Assembly: GCA_017651515.1 (NCBI GenBank) | Contig: JAGCCU010000067.1 | Location: 25,998 to 89,997, forward strand | Length of the DNA stretch: 64,000 nucleotides | Source of the DNA: Muribaculaceae bacterium | GTDB lineage: Bacteria > Bacteroidota > Bacteroidia > Bacteroidales > Muribaculaceae | Direction of reading: 5' to 3' | Part shown: positions 1 through 7,200 of the stretch, piece after piece | How the letters are laid out: each line of letters begins with the position of its first letter | Numbering within the stretch: the first letter of the stretch is position 1 | Made by a program: the position numbers and the translations under genes | Notes under the pieces: generated by a model | Told to the model about the DNA's origin: nothing | The model's database searches: none | What the model saw: only the letters and a program-made list of their open reading frames with translations

Positions 1-246
1 AAATTTGGAGTTCTAATCTCGGACTCAGCAGAGTTTGGTCGAGAGATAAGAGAATTAATTAGGCAAGATGAAGCTGATGAGTTAGAAAAGGAGAAATCAG
101 AAAAGAAAGAGAAGCAGAAAACCGAAGTGGAGGATACGAAAGCCAAGGGGATCATGGACCTCTTAGACAAGATGACAGATGCGGAAGTGAACGTGGTGAA
201 ACTCAGGGAAGTAGAAAAGGAGCAGGATCTTGAGTTCCTAAGGTAA
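1..246 (+). CDS. C-terminal end of an unidentified protein (partial)
   Basis: An open frame runs from the first base of the window to a TAA at 244-246, giving 81 residues with no start visible. The fragment is very rich in Lys and Glu in its middle third (residues about 24-50) and has the heptad-like spacing of a coiled coil; the last 30 residues are acidic and end in a leucine/arginine tail. No family is recognisable. It reads on the plus strand toward the tRNA-Arg gene and belongs to the accessory block at the left edge. Whether it is a mobilisation, phage or unrelated chromosomal protein cannot be told from this part. Confidence 0.55.
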   Translation, partial: KFGVLISDSAEFGREIRELIRQDEADELEKEKSEKKEKQKTEVEDTKAKGIMDLLDKMTDAEVNVVKLREVEKEQDLEFLR

Positions 247-325
247 AAGAGTATAATATCCAGTTTAGAGTAGACGATTTCTCGGAGCGTGTATAATCAA
301 ATAATTTTTATAACTTTGCAGTGAG

Positions 326-355
326 ATGGAAGAAAAGCCGAGTAAACAACAATAA
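326..355 (+). repeat. Direct repeat copy A, encodes a 9-codon mini-ORF
   Basis: This 30-base stretch is almost the same as 1055-1085: after one single-base gap only about three bases differ. Read from its ATG it encodes MEEKPSKQQ and stops. A TAnnTTTG-like element (TAACTTTG, 311-318) ends 7 bases before the ATG, so a transcript could begin right at the mini-ORF, although no matching TTTG box is present upstream. It may be a leader peptide, a recombination site or a duplicated scrap of a gene start. Confidence 0.55.
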
Positions 356-384
356 AATCAATGCTGGTATTACATTCGTATAGA

Positions 385-467
385 CACAAAAGAAAGGTCC
401 TGAGCCTTATCGACAGTCTACGGACTAATCCCGCTGAGTCTGTACGCATCGGTAGGACCTTAATAGT
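385..467 (-). ncRNA. Candidate small structured RNA (about 80 nt)
   Basis: Bases 394-401 (AAGGTCCT) and 454-461 (AGGACCTT) form a perfect 8-bp outer stem. Inside it, on the minus strand, CGTACAG can pair with CTGTCG with one bulged base, and GACT/AGTC pairs lie in the apex. A minus-strand promoter (473-503) would start a transcript at about 467, six bases before the outer stem, and the 3' arm is followed on the minus strand by the U-rich tail TTTCTTTTG. Promoter, closed stem and U-rich tail together look like a complete small RNA unit. It matches no family that I recognise; a recombination site is the alternative. Confidence 0.45.
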
Positions 468-472
468 ATTTG

Positions 473-503
473 CAAATTTAGTGAGAGTTTTTCCAAATCC
501 AAA
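473..503 (-). promoter_or_regulatory. Bacteroidetes-type promoter for the candidate small RNA
   Basis: On the minus strand TTTG (503-500), a 19-base spacer and TAAATTTG (480-473) match the Bacteroidetes sigma factor consensus at both boxes and in spacing. No protein gene follows on that strand, only the palindromic block at 394-461. Confidence 0.55.
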
Positions 504-569
504 CATTAAGGTCAAAAAAAGATACAAATTTCCTCACTTTTTTCGTATTCTTGAACTAAAGCGTAAATT

Positions 570-1052
570 ATGAATGAGCAGTTTGTGAATTATTTTGAAA
601 CTATAGCCGAATTTCACAGGCTCGGCTATGAGCGCTTTCGTGTTTGTGCATACATCAGCCCAAATGGTTTGGGCTATCGCTGTTGGCTTACCGTAAGGCA
701 AAACACATGGAACAAATGTGGTTTGTTCTGCGACATAGAAGACCACGAGTTGGCAATTTTGACACACAACTGCAACCTGCCGTGGGACTATTCCGACATG
801 ACACCACATGAAAACGCTCTGCGTATCATTGAGGAGTATCGGGAACTCTCACGCTTCGCGCTCGGTAGAGATCCAGAATATGTTGAATGGTTCAAGCTCG
901 TTCTTGATGAATGCCGAAAAGGTCATTACATATACGCTTTTGATGAATACACCAATGCGCTTAGTGATAGCTACACTCCGCTAACAATGGTTAGCGGACG
1001 AGGCATCCCATTACCGCCAGTTGGCGATTGCGAAACACAAACGATGTATTAA
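570..1052 (+). CDS. Hypothetical protein, accessory region
   Basis: A 160-residue soluble protein without signal peptide or membrane segment, rich in Tyr, Cys, Trp and His for its size. The N-terminal half (about 18-75) has alternating hydrophobic residues that look like beta strands, including a CGLFCD pair of cysteines near residues 49-53; the middle (about 78-120) is helical and acidic. No catalytic motif or known family is recognised. The ATG at 570 follows an AT-rich stretch and is the only sensible start. The gene is framed by the two copies of a 30-base repeat (326-355 and 1055-1085), the second copy beginning 3 bases after its stop, which gives it the look of a cassette. Its neighbour downstream is an HD hydrolase in the same direction. 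Confidence 0.6.
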   Translation: MNEQFVNYFETIAEFHRLGYERFRVCAYISPNGLGYRCWLTVRQNTWNKCGLFCDIEDHELAILTHNCNLPWDYSDMTPHENALRIIEEYRELSRFALGRDPEYVEWFKLVLDECRKGHYIYAFDEYTNALSDSYTPLTMVSGRGIPLPPVGDCETQTMY

Positions 1053-1054
1053 GT

Positions 1055-1085
1055 ATGGAAGAAATGCCAAGTAAACAACTAATAA
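1055..1085 (+). repeat. Direct repeat copy B, encodes an 11-codon mini-ORF
   Basis: Second copy of the repeat at 326-355, 729 bases downstream. Its ATG opens a mini-ORF, MEEMPSKQLII, that stops at 1090, 44 bases before the HD-domain gene at 1135. Sequence similarity ends abruptly on both sides of the repeat. Confidence 0.55.
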
Positions 1086-1134
1086 TCTAAACTAGCTATG
1101 AGGACATCAACATCGGATAAATCAAAACAATAAG

Positions 1135-1671
1135 ATGGAGAAGATTATAGCAGACATTAGAGAATATGCAAAATCAAGGTGGATTTTTGGAGAATTGCAT
1201 GGCATCGCGCATTGGGATAGAGTATATGAAAATGGCCTAATGCTTATAACTCCGGAGGTCAACAAAACAGTCGTAGGACTATTCGCATATCTTCATGATT
1301 CTTGCCGATATGATGACAGTGAAGACATCGATCATGGCGCAAGAGCGTCAGAATGGTTGAATTCTCTCAGAGATTCGCTGTTGAGAAGTTTAAACGATGA
1401 TGAATTCAACTTATTGAAAGAGGCTTGCCGACTGCATACTATTGCACACAAAACGGGTAATCCCACCATTGACGCATGTTTTGATGCCGATAGGCTTGGC
1501 CTATGGCGATGTGGCATAATTCCTGATCCCAAACGGATGGCAACTGAGAAAGGGAAATATATTGCTGCCACAACAAATTATGAATCTCTCACTGGCATCA
1601 AGTACACTTTCAAACAACGAATGTATCTCAGTCTACGAAGATTGAAGTATAAATCAACCCTATACCCCTGA
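1135..1671 (+). CDS. HD-domain phosphohydrolase family protein
   Basis: This 178-residue protein has the metal-binding pattern of the HD superfamily: His22/His26 in the first helix, the HD pair His54-Asp55, His101 and His105 in a later helix, and a final DADR motif at residues 117-120 that supplies the last metal ligand. HD proteins of this compact size are usually metal-dependent phosphomonoesterases or phosphodiesterases; the substrate cannot be predicted. It lacks a fused nucleotidyltransferase or RelA/SpoT domain. It follows repeat copy B by about 45 bases and is the last gene before the tRNA-Arg gene, which is on the other strand. A role as cargo of an integrated element is an inference from position only. 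Confidence 0.8.
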   Translation: MEKIIADIREYAKSRWIFGELHGIAHWDRVYENGLMLITPEVNKTVVGLFAYLHDSCRYDDSEDIDHGARASEWLNSLRDSLLRSLNDDEFNLLKEACRLHTIAHKTGNPTIDACFDADRLGLWRCGIIPDPKRMATEKGKYIAATTNYESLTGIKYTFKQRMYLSLRRLKYKSTLYP

Positions 1672-1681
1672 CTATCAGCAC

Positions 1682-1706
1682 AAAAAAAGACGGCATCCCT
1701 GCCGCC
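1682..1706 (-). terminator. Rho-independent terminator of tRNA-Arg
   Basis: GACGGCA (1689-1695) and TGCCGCC (1700-1706) form a hairpin with a TCCC loop and one mismatch; on the minus strand it is followed by seven T (1688-1682). It lies 5 bases beyond the 3' end of the tRNA. Confidence 0.8.
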
Positions 1707-1711
1707 CCCAG

Positions 1712-1785
1712 TGATTCCGTTGGGATTCGAACCCAAGACCCACAGCTTAGAAGGCTGTTGCTCTATCCAACTGAGCTACGGAACC
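1712..1785 (-). tRNA. tRNA-Arg, anticodon TCT
   Basis: Read on the minus strand, the 74-base sequence folds into a full cloverleaf: acceptor GGTTCCG/CGGAATC with discriminator A, D arm GCTC/GAGC, anticodon stem ACAGC/GCTGT around the loop CTTCTAA, and T arm TTGGG/CCCAA with TTCGAAT. The anticodon TCT (plus-strand 1749-1751) reads AGA codons. CCA is not encoded. The 3' end faces the accessory block at 1-1671, the side on which integrative elements that use tRNA genes usually insert. Confidence 0.97.
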
Positions 1786-1949
1786 AAGCCTTGTTTTAAA
1801 ATTCGCGGCAAAATTACTAAATTTATGGCAAATAACAAGGCACGTTGGCAATTAATTTCGCATGCAAATCGTAGTAATAATAATTTGGGTGTGTTATGAA
1901 GAGTTATGACTAAAGGTCTAAAATATTTTTTGCAATTATAGAAAGGCCG

Positions 1950-2648
1950 TCAGAAGTTTACTCCGATATTTATTGTCAGGCATCCTGTGTGGGTGTCATC
2001 GAAAGTATCTTGTCCCACGTTGGCAAGTCCGATATCATATGCCACCTCGGCATAGCCGATGCCGTAGCTAACACCGCATCCAAGCTTTATGCCTGCATCG
2101 AACCTGTTAAAGTAACCATTGCTGTAGCTGCTAAATGCTTGACGCTCGCCGTAATCTTTAATATCACCCGAAATGCCGCAAGCCAGGAACGGGCCGGCAA
2201 AAGGTTCTATTGACAATCCTGTCCGTGTGAAGTGTTTGTATTTGAGCAGAATGGGTAGTTCCATATAGCCAAGGTCATAGGTGAACTTGCCTCCATTTTC
2301 AGCAATGTTGTTGCTTTTTCCGCCCTTTTGTGAAAAATATAGTCCGCTTTCCAGAAAGATGGGGGTATATCGACTAAGTTGTGTGCCAACGGCAACGCCA
2401 ATGTTGAGACCGGTTTTCAAGCTGCTGCCGTCAAGTGCCGGTGCATCGCTGCGAACGCTGCCTGCATTGAGTCCCAGACGCAGGCCGTAATAGGTGTTGT
2501 GCCACGAATAGTAATCATGTGGGTTACCACGGAAGTTAAGTCCCGGTTGCCGCACGACTACGCGGGTACGTGGACGTCCTCCATACATCTGTGCCATTCC
2601 GCTAAGTGCGACAATTGCACAAATAGCCAATGTGAAAATCTTTTTCAT
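1950..2648 (-). CDS. Outer-membrane beta-barrel protein (porin family)
   Basis: A 232-residue exported protein. The ATG at 2648 is chosen because it opens a classical signal peptide (MKKIFTLAICAIVALSGMAQ) with cleavage about residue 20. After a basic linker, the rest is a series of amphipathic strands with alternating aromatic and polar residues, ending in a hydrophobic strand that closes in Phe (NIGVNF), as in small barrels of the PF13568 outer-membrane protein family. These proteins sit in the outer membrane with no defined substrate. It is transcribed alone; a weak TGACTTTG element lies upstream at 2738-2731. Terminal Phe and length fit an intact gene. Confidence 0.8.
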   Translation of the reverse strand: MKKIFTLAICAIVALSGMAQMYGGRPRTRVVVRQPGLNFRGNPHDYYSWHNTYYGLRLGLNAGSVRSDAPALDGSSLKTGLNIGVAVGTQLSRYTPIFLESGLYFSQKGGKSNNIAENGGKFTYDLGYMELPILLKYKHFTRTGLSIEPFAGPFLACGISGDIKDYGERQAFSSYSNGYFNRFDAGIKLGCGVSYGIGYAEVAYDIGLANVGQDTFDDTHTGCLTINIGVNF

Positions 2649-2957
2649 AGTGATATGCATTTATAGTTTTTTCATCGCATTTGACCTATGTTGAATAAAA
2701 ATGTTTAGCAGTCGCGAATACTTAATAGACCAAAGTCATTAAAATATCGACGAATTTTCATACAGGATGTTTTTTAGGCAATGTAAAATAAAAAGACGAT
2801 TGAAAAAATGCTTTGATTGAATTAATGAAAAATGTTTCTATGTTGAGTCATGTCGTCTTCAAAAATAAACTTTGACTCAAGAAAATACTTAAACAAGTTT
2901 GTTTTTTCACTCGGCTTGCTCTAATTTTGCATTTCAGAAAGCTATGTGTCGTAAGTA
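2649..2957. other. 309-base divergent intergenic region with an 8-bp inverted repeat
   Basis: The gap separates the barrel gene (minus) from the cation efflux gene (plus). It holds a perfect inverted repeat, TTGAGTCA at 2843-2850 and TGACTCAA at 2873-2880 with 22 bases between, which ends 18 bases before the promoter of the efflux gene, and a looser pair AAGACGA/TCGTCTT around 2791-2859. No open frame of note. Confidence 0.55.
2898..2929 (+). promoter_or_regulatory. Promoter of the cation efflux gene
   Basis: TTTG at 2898-2901, a 20-base spacer and TAATTTTG at 2922-2929 match the Bacteroidetes consensus; the ATG follows 29 bases later. Confidence 0.75.
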
Positions 2958-3875
2958 ATGATTAACCGTGAGCGTGAAATATATCGCGTGACTGTGATAG
3001 GTGGCTTGGTGAATGCCGTGCTGCTTGTCGCGAAATTTGCAGCCGGCGTTCTTGGTCACAGTGCCGCAATGGTTGCCGATGCCATGCATTCGCTGTCTGA
3101 CTTTGTTTCTGATGTAGTGGTGCTCGCATTTGTACGTATCAGCAACAAGCCTCAGGACTCGTCGCATGACTATGGTCACGGCAAATATGAGACAGTGGCA
3201 GCGACGATTATTGGAGTAGCATTGCTTGTAGTGGCGTTGGGCATCATATGGTCGGGTGTTGAGCGCATCGTGTCATGGTGGCACGGAGAGGAACTGGCCG
3301 CACCAGGTATGATAGCCCTGTGGGTGGCATTGTTGTCAATAGCTCTTAAGGAAATTACTTACTGGTACACGTTGCGAAAGGCTCGGCAATGCGATTCATC
3401 GGCTCTGGAGGCCAATGCATGGCATCATCGCAGCGATGCATTGTCATCGGTGGGTACTACCATCGGTATCGGAGGTGCCATTTTGCTTGGACGTCGCTGG
3501 ACGGTACTCGACCCGATAGCATCTGTCATAGTGGGCGTTGTGATTGCCTTTGTTGCTTTCAGAATAATCAAGTGTGGCTTAGACGACTTGACAGAGCATA
3601 GTCTTCCAGACTCGACCGAAAAAGAAATACTCGACATCGTGATGCAATATCCTGACGTGAGTAATCCTCATAATTTGCGTACGCGTCGCATCGGCAACAG
3701 TTTTGCCATCGAGCTTCATCTGCGCATGGACGGTGCAATTTCGTTGGCATCTGCGCATAAGCGTGCATCGGCTATTGAGCGCGATCTGCGCAATCGTTTC
3801 GGAGCTGCAACCCACATTACTTTGCACCTTGAGCCGGTCAAAAAAGTCGAAGATATTTTTGTCGAGAAAGAATAA
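2958..3875 (+). CDS. Cation diffusion facilitator family transporter
   Basis: A 305-residue inner-membrane antiporter that exports a divalent metal (Zn, Fe, Mn or similar) in exchange for protons. It has about six hydrophobic segments in residues 10-205 and a soluble C-terminal domain (about 210-300) rich in His, as in the CDF family. Metal-site residues are visible: Asp41, His44 and Asp48 in the second helix, the HDYGHGKYE loop at 70-78, and HHRSD at 156-160 in the fifth helix. Length is typical of FieF-like members. It has its own promoter at 2898-2929, and the promoter of the riboswitch transcript starts inside its last codons. The metal carried cannot be read from the sequence. Confidence 0.93.
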   Translation: MINREREIYRVTVIGGLVNAVLLVAKFAAGVLGHSAAMVADAMHSLSDFVSDVVVLAFVRISNKPQDSSHDYGHGKYETVAATIIGVALLVVALGIIWSGVERIVSWWHGEELAAPGMIALWVALLSIALKEITYWYTLRKARQCDSSALEANAWHHRSDALSSVGTTIGIGGAILLGRRWTVLDPIASVIVGVVIAFVAFRIIKCGLDDLTEHSLPDSTEKEILDIVMQYPDVSNPHNLRTRRIGNSFAIELHLRMDGAISLASAHKRASAIERDLRNRFGAATHITLHLEPVKKVEDIFVEKE

Positions 3876-3888
3876 ATCTGTAATTTTG
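3858..3888 (+). promoter_or_regulatory. Promoter of the cobalamin-riboswitch transcript
   Basis: TTTG at 3858-3861, a 19-base spacer and TAATTTTG at 3881-3888. The -33 box lies inside the end of the upstream cation efflux gene. Transcription would start near 3895, about 35-45 bases before the riboswitch core. Confidence 0.8.
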
Positions 3889-3929
3889 CATCGTGATAAT
3901 GAGGTGGTCGTCATGAGTATTCGCTCCAC

Positions 3930-4085
3930 TGACGGCTGAAAAGGGAACCAGGTGAGAATCCTGGGCAGAACCCGCTGCTGTATTATCCATTTTTGTCGTT
4001 TGCCGTTTAAACGGTCACTGTCGGGACTACCGATGGGAAGGCTAAGGCAAACAACCGGATTAAGCCAGAAGACCTGCCGCGTTAT
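3930..4085 (+). promoter_or_regulatory. Cobalamin (B12) riboswitch
   Basis: The conserved core of the cobalamin aptamer is present in order: GGGAA at 3943-3947, GGTG with AATC at 3951-3960, CAG-aa-CCCGC-tg-CTGT at 3966-3982, GTCACTG at 4014-4020, GATGGGAAGGC at 4032-4042, and the B12 box AAGCCAGAAGACCTGCC at 4062-4078. Family knowledge says binding of adenosyl- or other cobalamin lowers expression of the gene downstream, usually B12 uptake or B12-replacing functions. Here the only gene downstream is the 2169-residue secreted protein at 4295. No TonB receptor or corrinoid gene follows. Confidence 0.93.
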
Positions 4086-4294
4086 CGAAAGATTTTCGCG
4101 CTCTCGTGGAATTAGAGCCGGAACACGACATGTTTTCTGCCGTTATTGCGACACGAATAATGCAGTGGTAACTCTGTGCAAAGTGGAGTTGGGTATATTG
4201 CATTTGTAGGGGAACAATATATATTGTGTTTCGTCCATTCCAGCGTGAGCCAGGAATGGATATTATTTATTAATTAACCTATAATTACTAACAA
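4086..4294 (+). promoter_or_regulatory. Long leader behind the riboswitch, with palindrome and hairpin
   Basis: About 210 bases separate the B12 box from the ATG at 4295. They hold a perfect 14-base palindrome ACAATATATATTGT (4214-4227) and a perfect hairpin TCCATTCC/GGAATGGA (4234-4241 and 4253-4260, 11-base loop), 34 bases before the start codon. No run of T follows the hairpin, so it is not a standard terminator; it could act on translation as the switching part of the riboswitch. No SD sequence is present. Confidence 0.5.
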
Positions 4295-7200
4295 ATGAAA
4301 CACTTAAGATTGTTCTTCAAATCAATTGTACTGCTCATGGCATTCATCGTGCTTGCCGTGCCGGCTCACGCCGACCGCGTGGTGAAGCAGTTGCAATTCG
4401 GTAAGCAGACGATTGAAGTAGGTGCAGACGAAGTAATTACGTTCCAGGATATGAACGGATATACAGGAATATCTTCGTCGAGCAGCAACAACTCTCAATC
4501 GCTCACGGTGTTCAAGCCCGCCGAGGGTATGGCGATACAAATTACTTTTGCCAACCTTGACGTGCGTAATGACGGCACCAACTGGCCTGCTTACGTTAAT
4601 GTGTATGCAGGTGACCCCGATCCCGATGGGACCTTTGCCTATGCTCCCTCAACAAGTGGTGTCACAGCTTCCTCCACGCTGCCTGAAGGCAATGTGCTTG
4701 AGAAACTTGATGGTACTTATGAGAACCTGACTTACACGGCCACCGATGCTAGTGGTATCATCTCGGTAGGCTACTTGTACCGTTATGCAAAGGCTATTCA
4801 AGGGTGGAATGCGACGGTGAAGTGCATCACTCTCGAAGATATGGTTGTGACAGGGGCGGCAAGTAATTACGAAAATGTAGAAGCTGCTACCACATCCACC
4901 GAGGCTATCAATTTCGCCACGGCACAAATTACATCCACTGGGGTAATGAATGCTGATAATGTGACTGGCATTACCTTTAAAACAACTACCAATGAGAATG
5001 CAATTGATCCATTACAGATGCGGCTCTATGCTGGATCGCAACCTTCGTTCAAGGGAGCAACGGCTCTTGATGCCATAGTGGCTGCTGATGGTGACGGCTA
5101 TACGTTCAGCCTCAACCAGCCGTTGAGTGAAGGTCTCAATCAATTCTCAATTGCTGGCGAATTCCTTGGTGACGCTGTTCCTGGAACCAAAGCTGCCATC
5201 GCAATCACTAAGATTGCAACGACAGGTATGCCTGACGGCGTTACGCCTTTTACCGCTGGCACTCCTGTTGAGGTGGCAAAACCTGCCATTGCATTGATTT
5301 CTACTATCCCTCAAGTCATCACTGTGGGTGATGTGCCATACAACTTCTACGATGATGGTGGAAATGATGGTAACATCACGCAAGGCTTCGAAGGACAGAT
5401 AACATTCGTACCGGCAACTGAGGGTATGGCAATCAAGGTGGATTTCTCCATACTTGACCTGTTCAATACATCGACAGTTGGGTATAACGACGTATTTAAG
5501 TTCTATAATGGTCGCGAGGTAAATGAGGCAAACCTAATCACTACTTTGCTTGATGAACCAGAAATAGTGAAATCGACTGCCGAAGATGGTTCAATGACTG
5601 TTTACCTAAAGAGCACAGCCGGTTATCCTAAGAGTGGTTGGGAAGCCGTTGTGAGTCAGTTCCTGCCTGGTGACATGACATTCAGCGGCTTGGAAGTGAC
5701 TGCAGCATCTACCGAGACTGTCTCGGCAGGCGACACAGATGCCCAGATGCTTCTGATAGATATCCAGACCGATAATACCGCCAATCCTCTTCATCTCAAT
5801 GGCATTAATCTGAGCACTCTCGACACGAAGAATATTGCCAAGGTCCGTGCCTATTACTTAGGCAATAAGAGTGATTTCGTGACCACCAATCCATTGGGTG
5901 AGACTCAGGTCAATGGATTAAGCATTGCCATTTCATGTGATAAGGAACTCATTGAGGGCCATAACTATGTAGCGGTGGTATTGGATCTGAATGAAGAAGG
6001 TGTCAATGATGAAATCGTAAGTCTGTCGCTCAATGGTGTCATCCTTGGAGAGACGGCACATGCGCCTATAGTCACGATGACTGCTAATCGCACTATTTAC
6101 AATCTGTGCCGAGCCACTCAGGGCAGTCATGGCCATAATATCAAGAGTGCTTGGGCGTTCACTAACACTGAAGGCTACAACGGCAAGTATGAGACTGTCG
6201 ATACCGACTACATCGTGACATTCACTCCTGTTGAGTCGGGCTATATGGCCGAAATTGACTTCTCGAGTTTTCACGTTTACTATGCAAGTTCAAGCAATGG
6301 TACACACGCTGTCTTTGAAATTTACAGTGGCACCGAGGTGAATAGTGCTAACTTGTTATGGAATCTCAAGGACAATAGTGAGCAGGATGTGGGCCCCGGC
6401 CATAAGATTCGTTCTACTGCTGCCGATGGCTCGTTGACAATAAGATTCAATCCCAAGACAACAAGCAGCTACTATGCTCTTGCTGGATGGATGGCAACAG
6501 TGACTCCATTCAAGAATCATGATATGGAGATTAAGGACATTACTGTCAATCAGACAAGCACTGCTGAACTTGCTCCTGGTTCAACCAATGCGCAACTCAT
6601 CGACTTCGTTGTTAAGACCGAAGGAACTCTCACCACTAAGGTGCTCAATAAGGTTAACATCGACCTCAAGGGCAGCGAGGCCTCGGTAAGCAAAGTAAAT
6701 ATCCTTTATAATAATGTGAATGAGTTTGCCAGTGCAATAGCTTTTGGCAGTGTAGAGAACCCTGCCGCGAGCGAGGTAGAAATCACTGGCGAGCAGGCTC
6801 TTGCCGAGGATGCCAACTACTTCTGGGTGACTGTTGATGTGAAGGGTGATGCCGCAGCCGAGGCACAGGTTGATGCCAAGCTCCTCAGTGTTACCGATGC
6901 TAATGGAGTTGTCACTACCGTTGAGAATGGCGATCCCGATGGCGCGCGTGTGGTTAAATACATCTTCTTGATGCAACCCGACACAACCGTCATTACCATC
7001 ACCAACCCGCTTATGTTCTATGACGATGGCGGTGCTGAAGGCAAATTGTCGGCCAATCTCAGTGGCGTTGTAATCTTTGTTCCAGGAGTCGAGAACTCGG
7101 CTGTCCAGATTGATACCAAGGGAACTTTCTCGATTGGCTCGGGCAAAATGATGATTTATAGTGGACAAGGGGTTGATGCCAACAACATACTTGGAACCGT

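Larger units (their letters stand above)
247..569. other. 323-base gap without a protein gene; holds repeat copy A and a candidate small RNA
   Basis: Two short frames overlap here on opposite strands but neither has protein-like composition. The stretch holds a -7 like element TAACTTTG at 311-318, the first copy of a 30-base direct repeat at 326-355, a palindromic block at 394-461, and a good minus-strand promoter at 473-503. The last 60 bases before the gene at 570 are AT-rich. Confidence 0.6.

Noticed and set aside
394-461. Integron attC-like recombination site
   Set aside because: The outer stem and the spacing invite the idea, but no GTTRRRY/RYYYAAC core pair is present and no integron integrase is in view. 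Kept only as an alternative to the small RNA.
361-573. 70-codon open frame on the plus strand, and a 76-codon frame on the minus strand at 297-527
   Set aside because: Both run through the palindromic block and the minus-strand promoter, have no protein-like composition and no start context. The region is better explained as non-coding RNA and repeats.
1711-1899. 62-codon frame over the tRNA gene
   Set aside because: It reads antisense through the tRNA-Arg gene and its flank.
3952-4209. 85-codon frame downstream of the cation efflux gene
   Set aside because: It lies entirely in the cobalamin riboswitch and its leader; the conserved aptamer explains the sequence.
6581-7168. 195-codon antisense frame, and others (8021-8617) inside the giant secreted protein gene
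   Set aside because: They are mirror frames of a long, low-stop coding sequence; they lack start context and recognisable domains.
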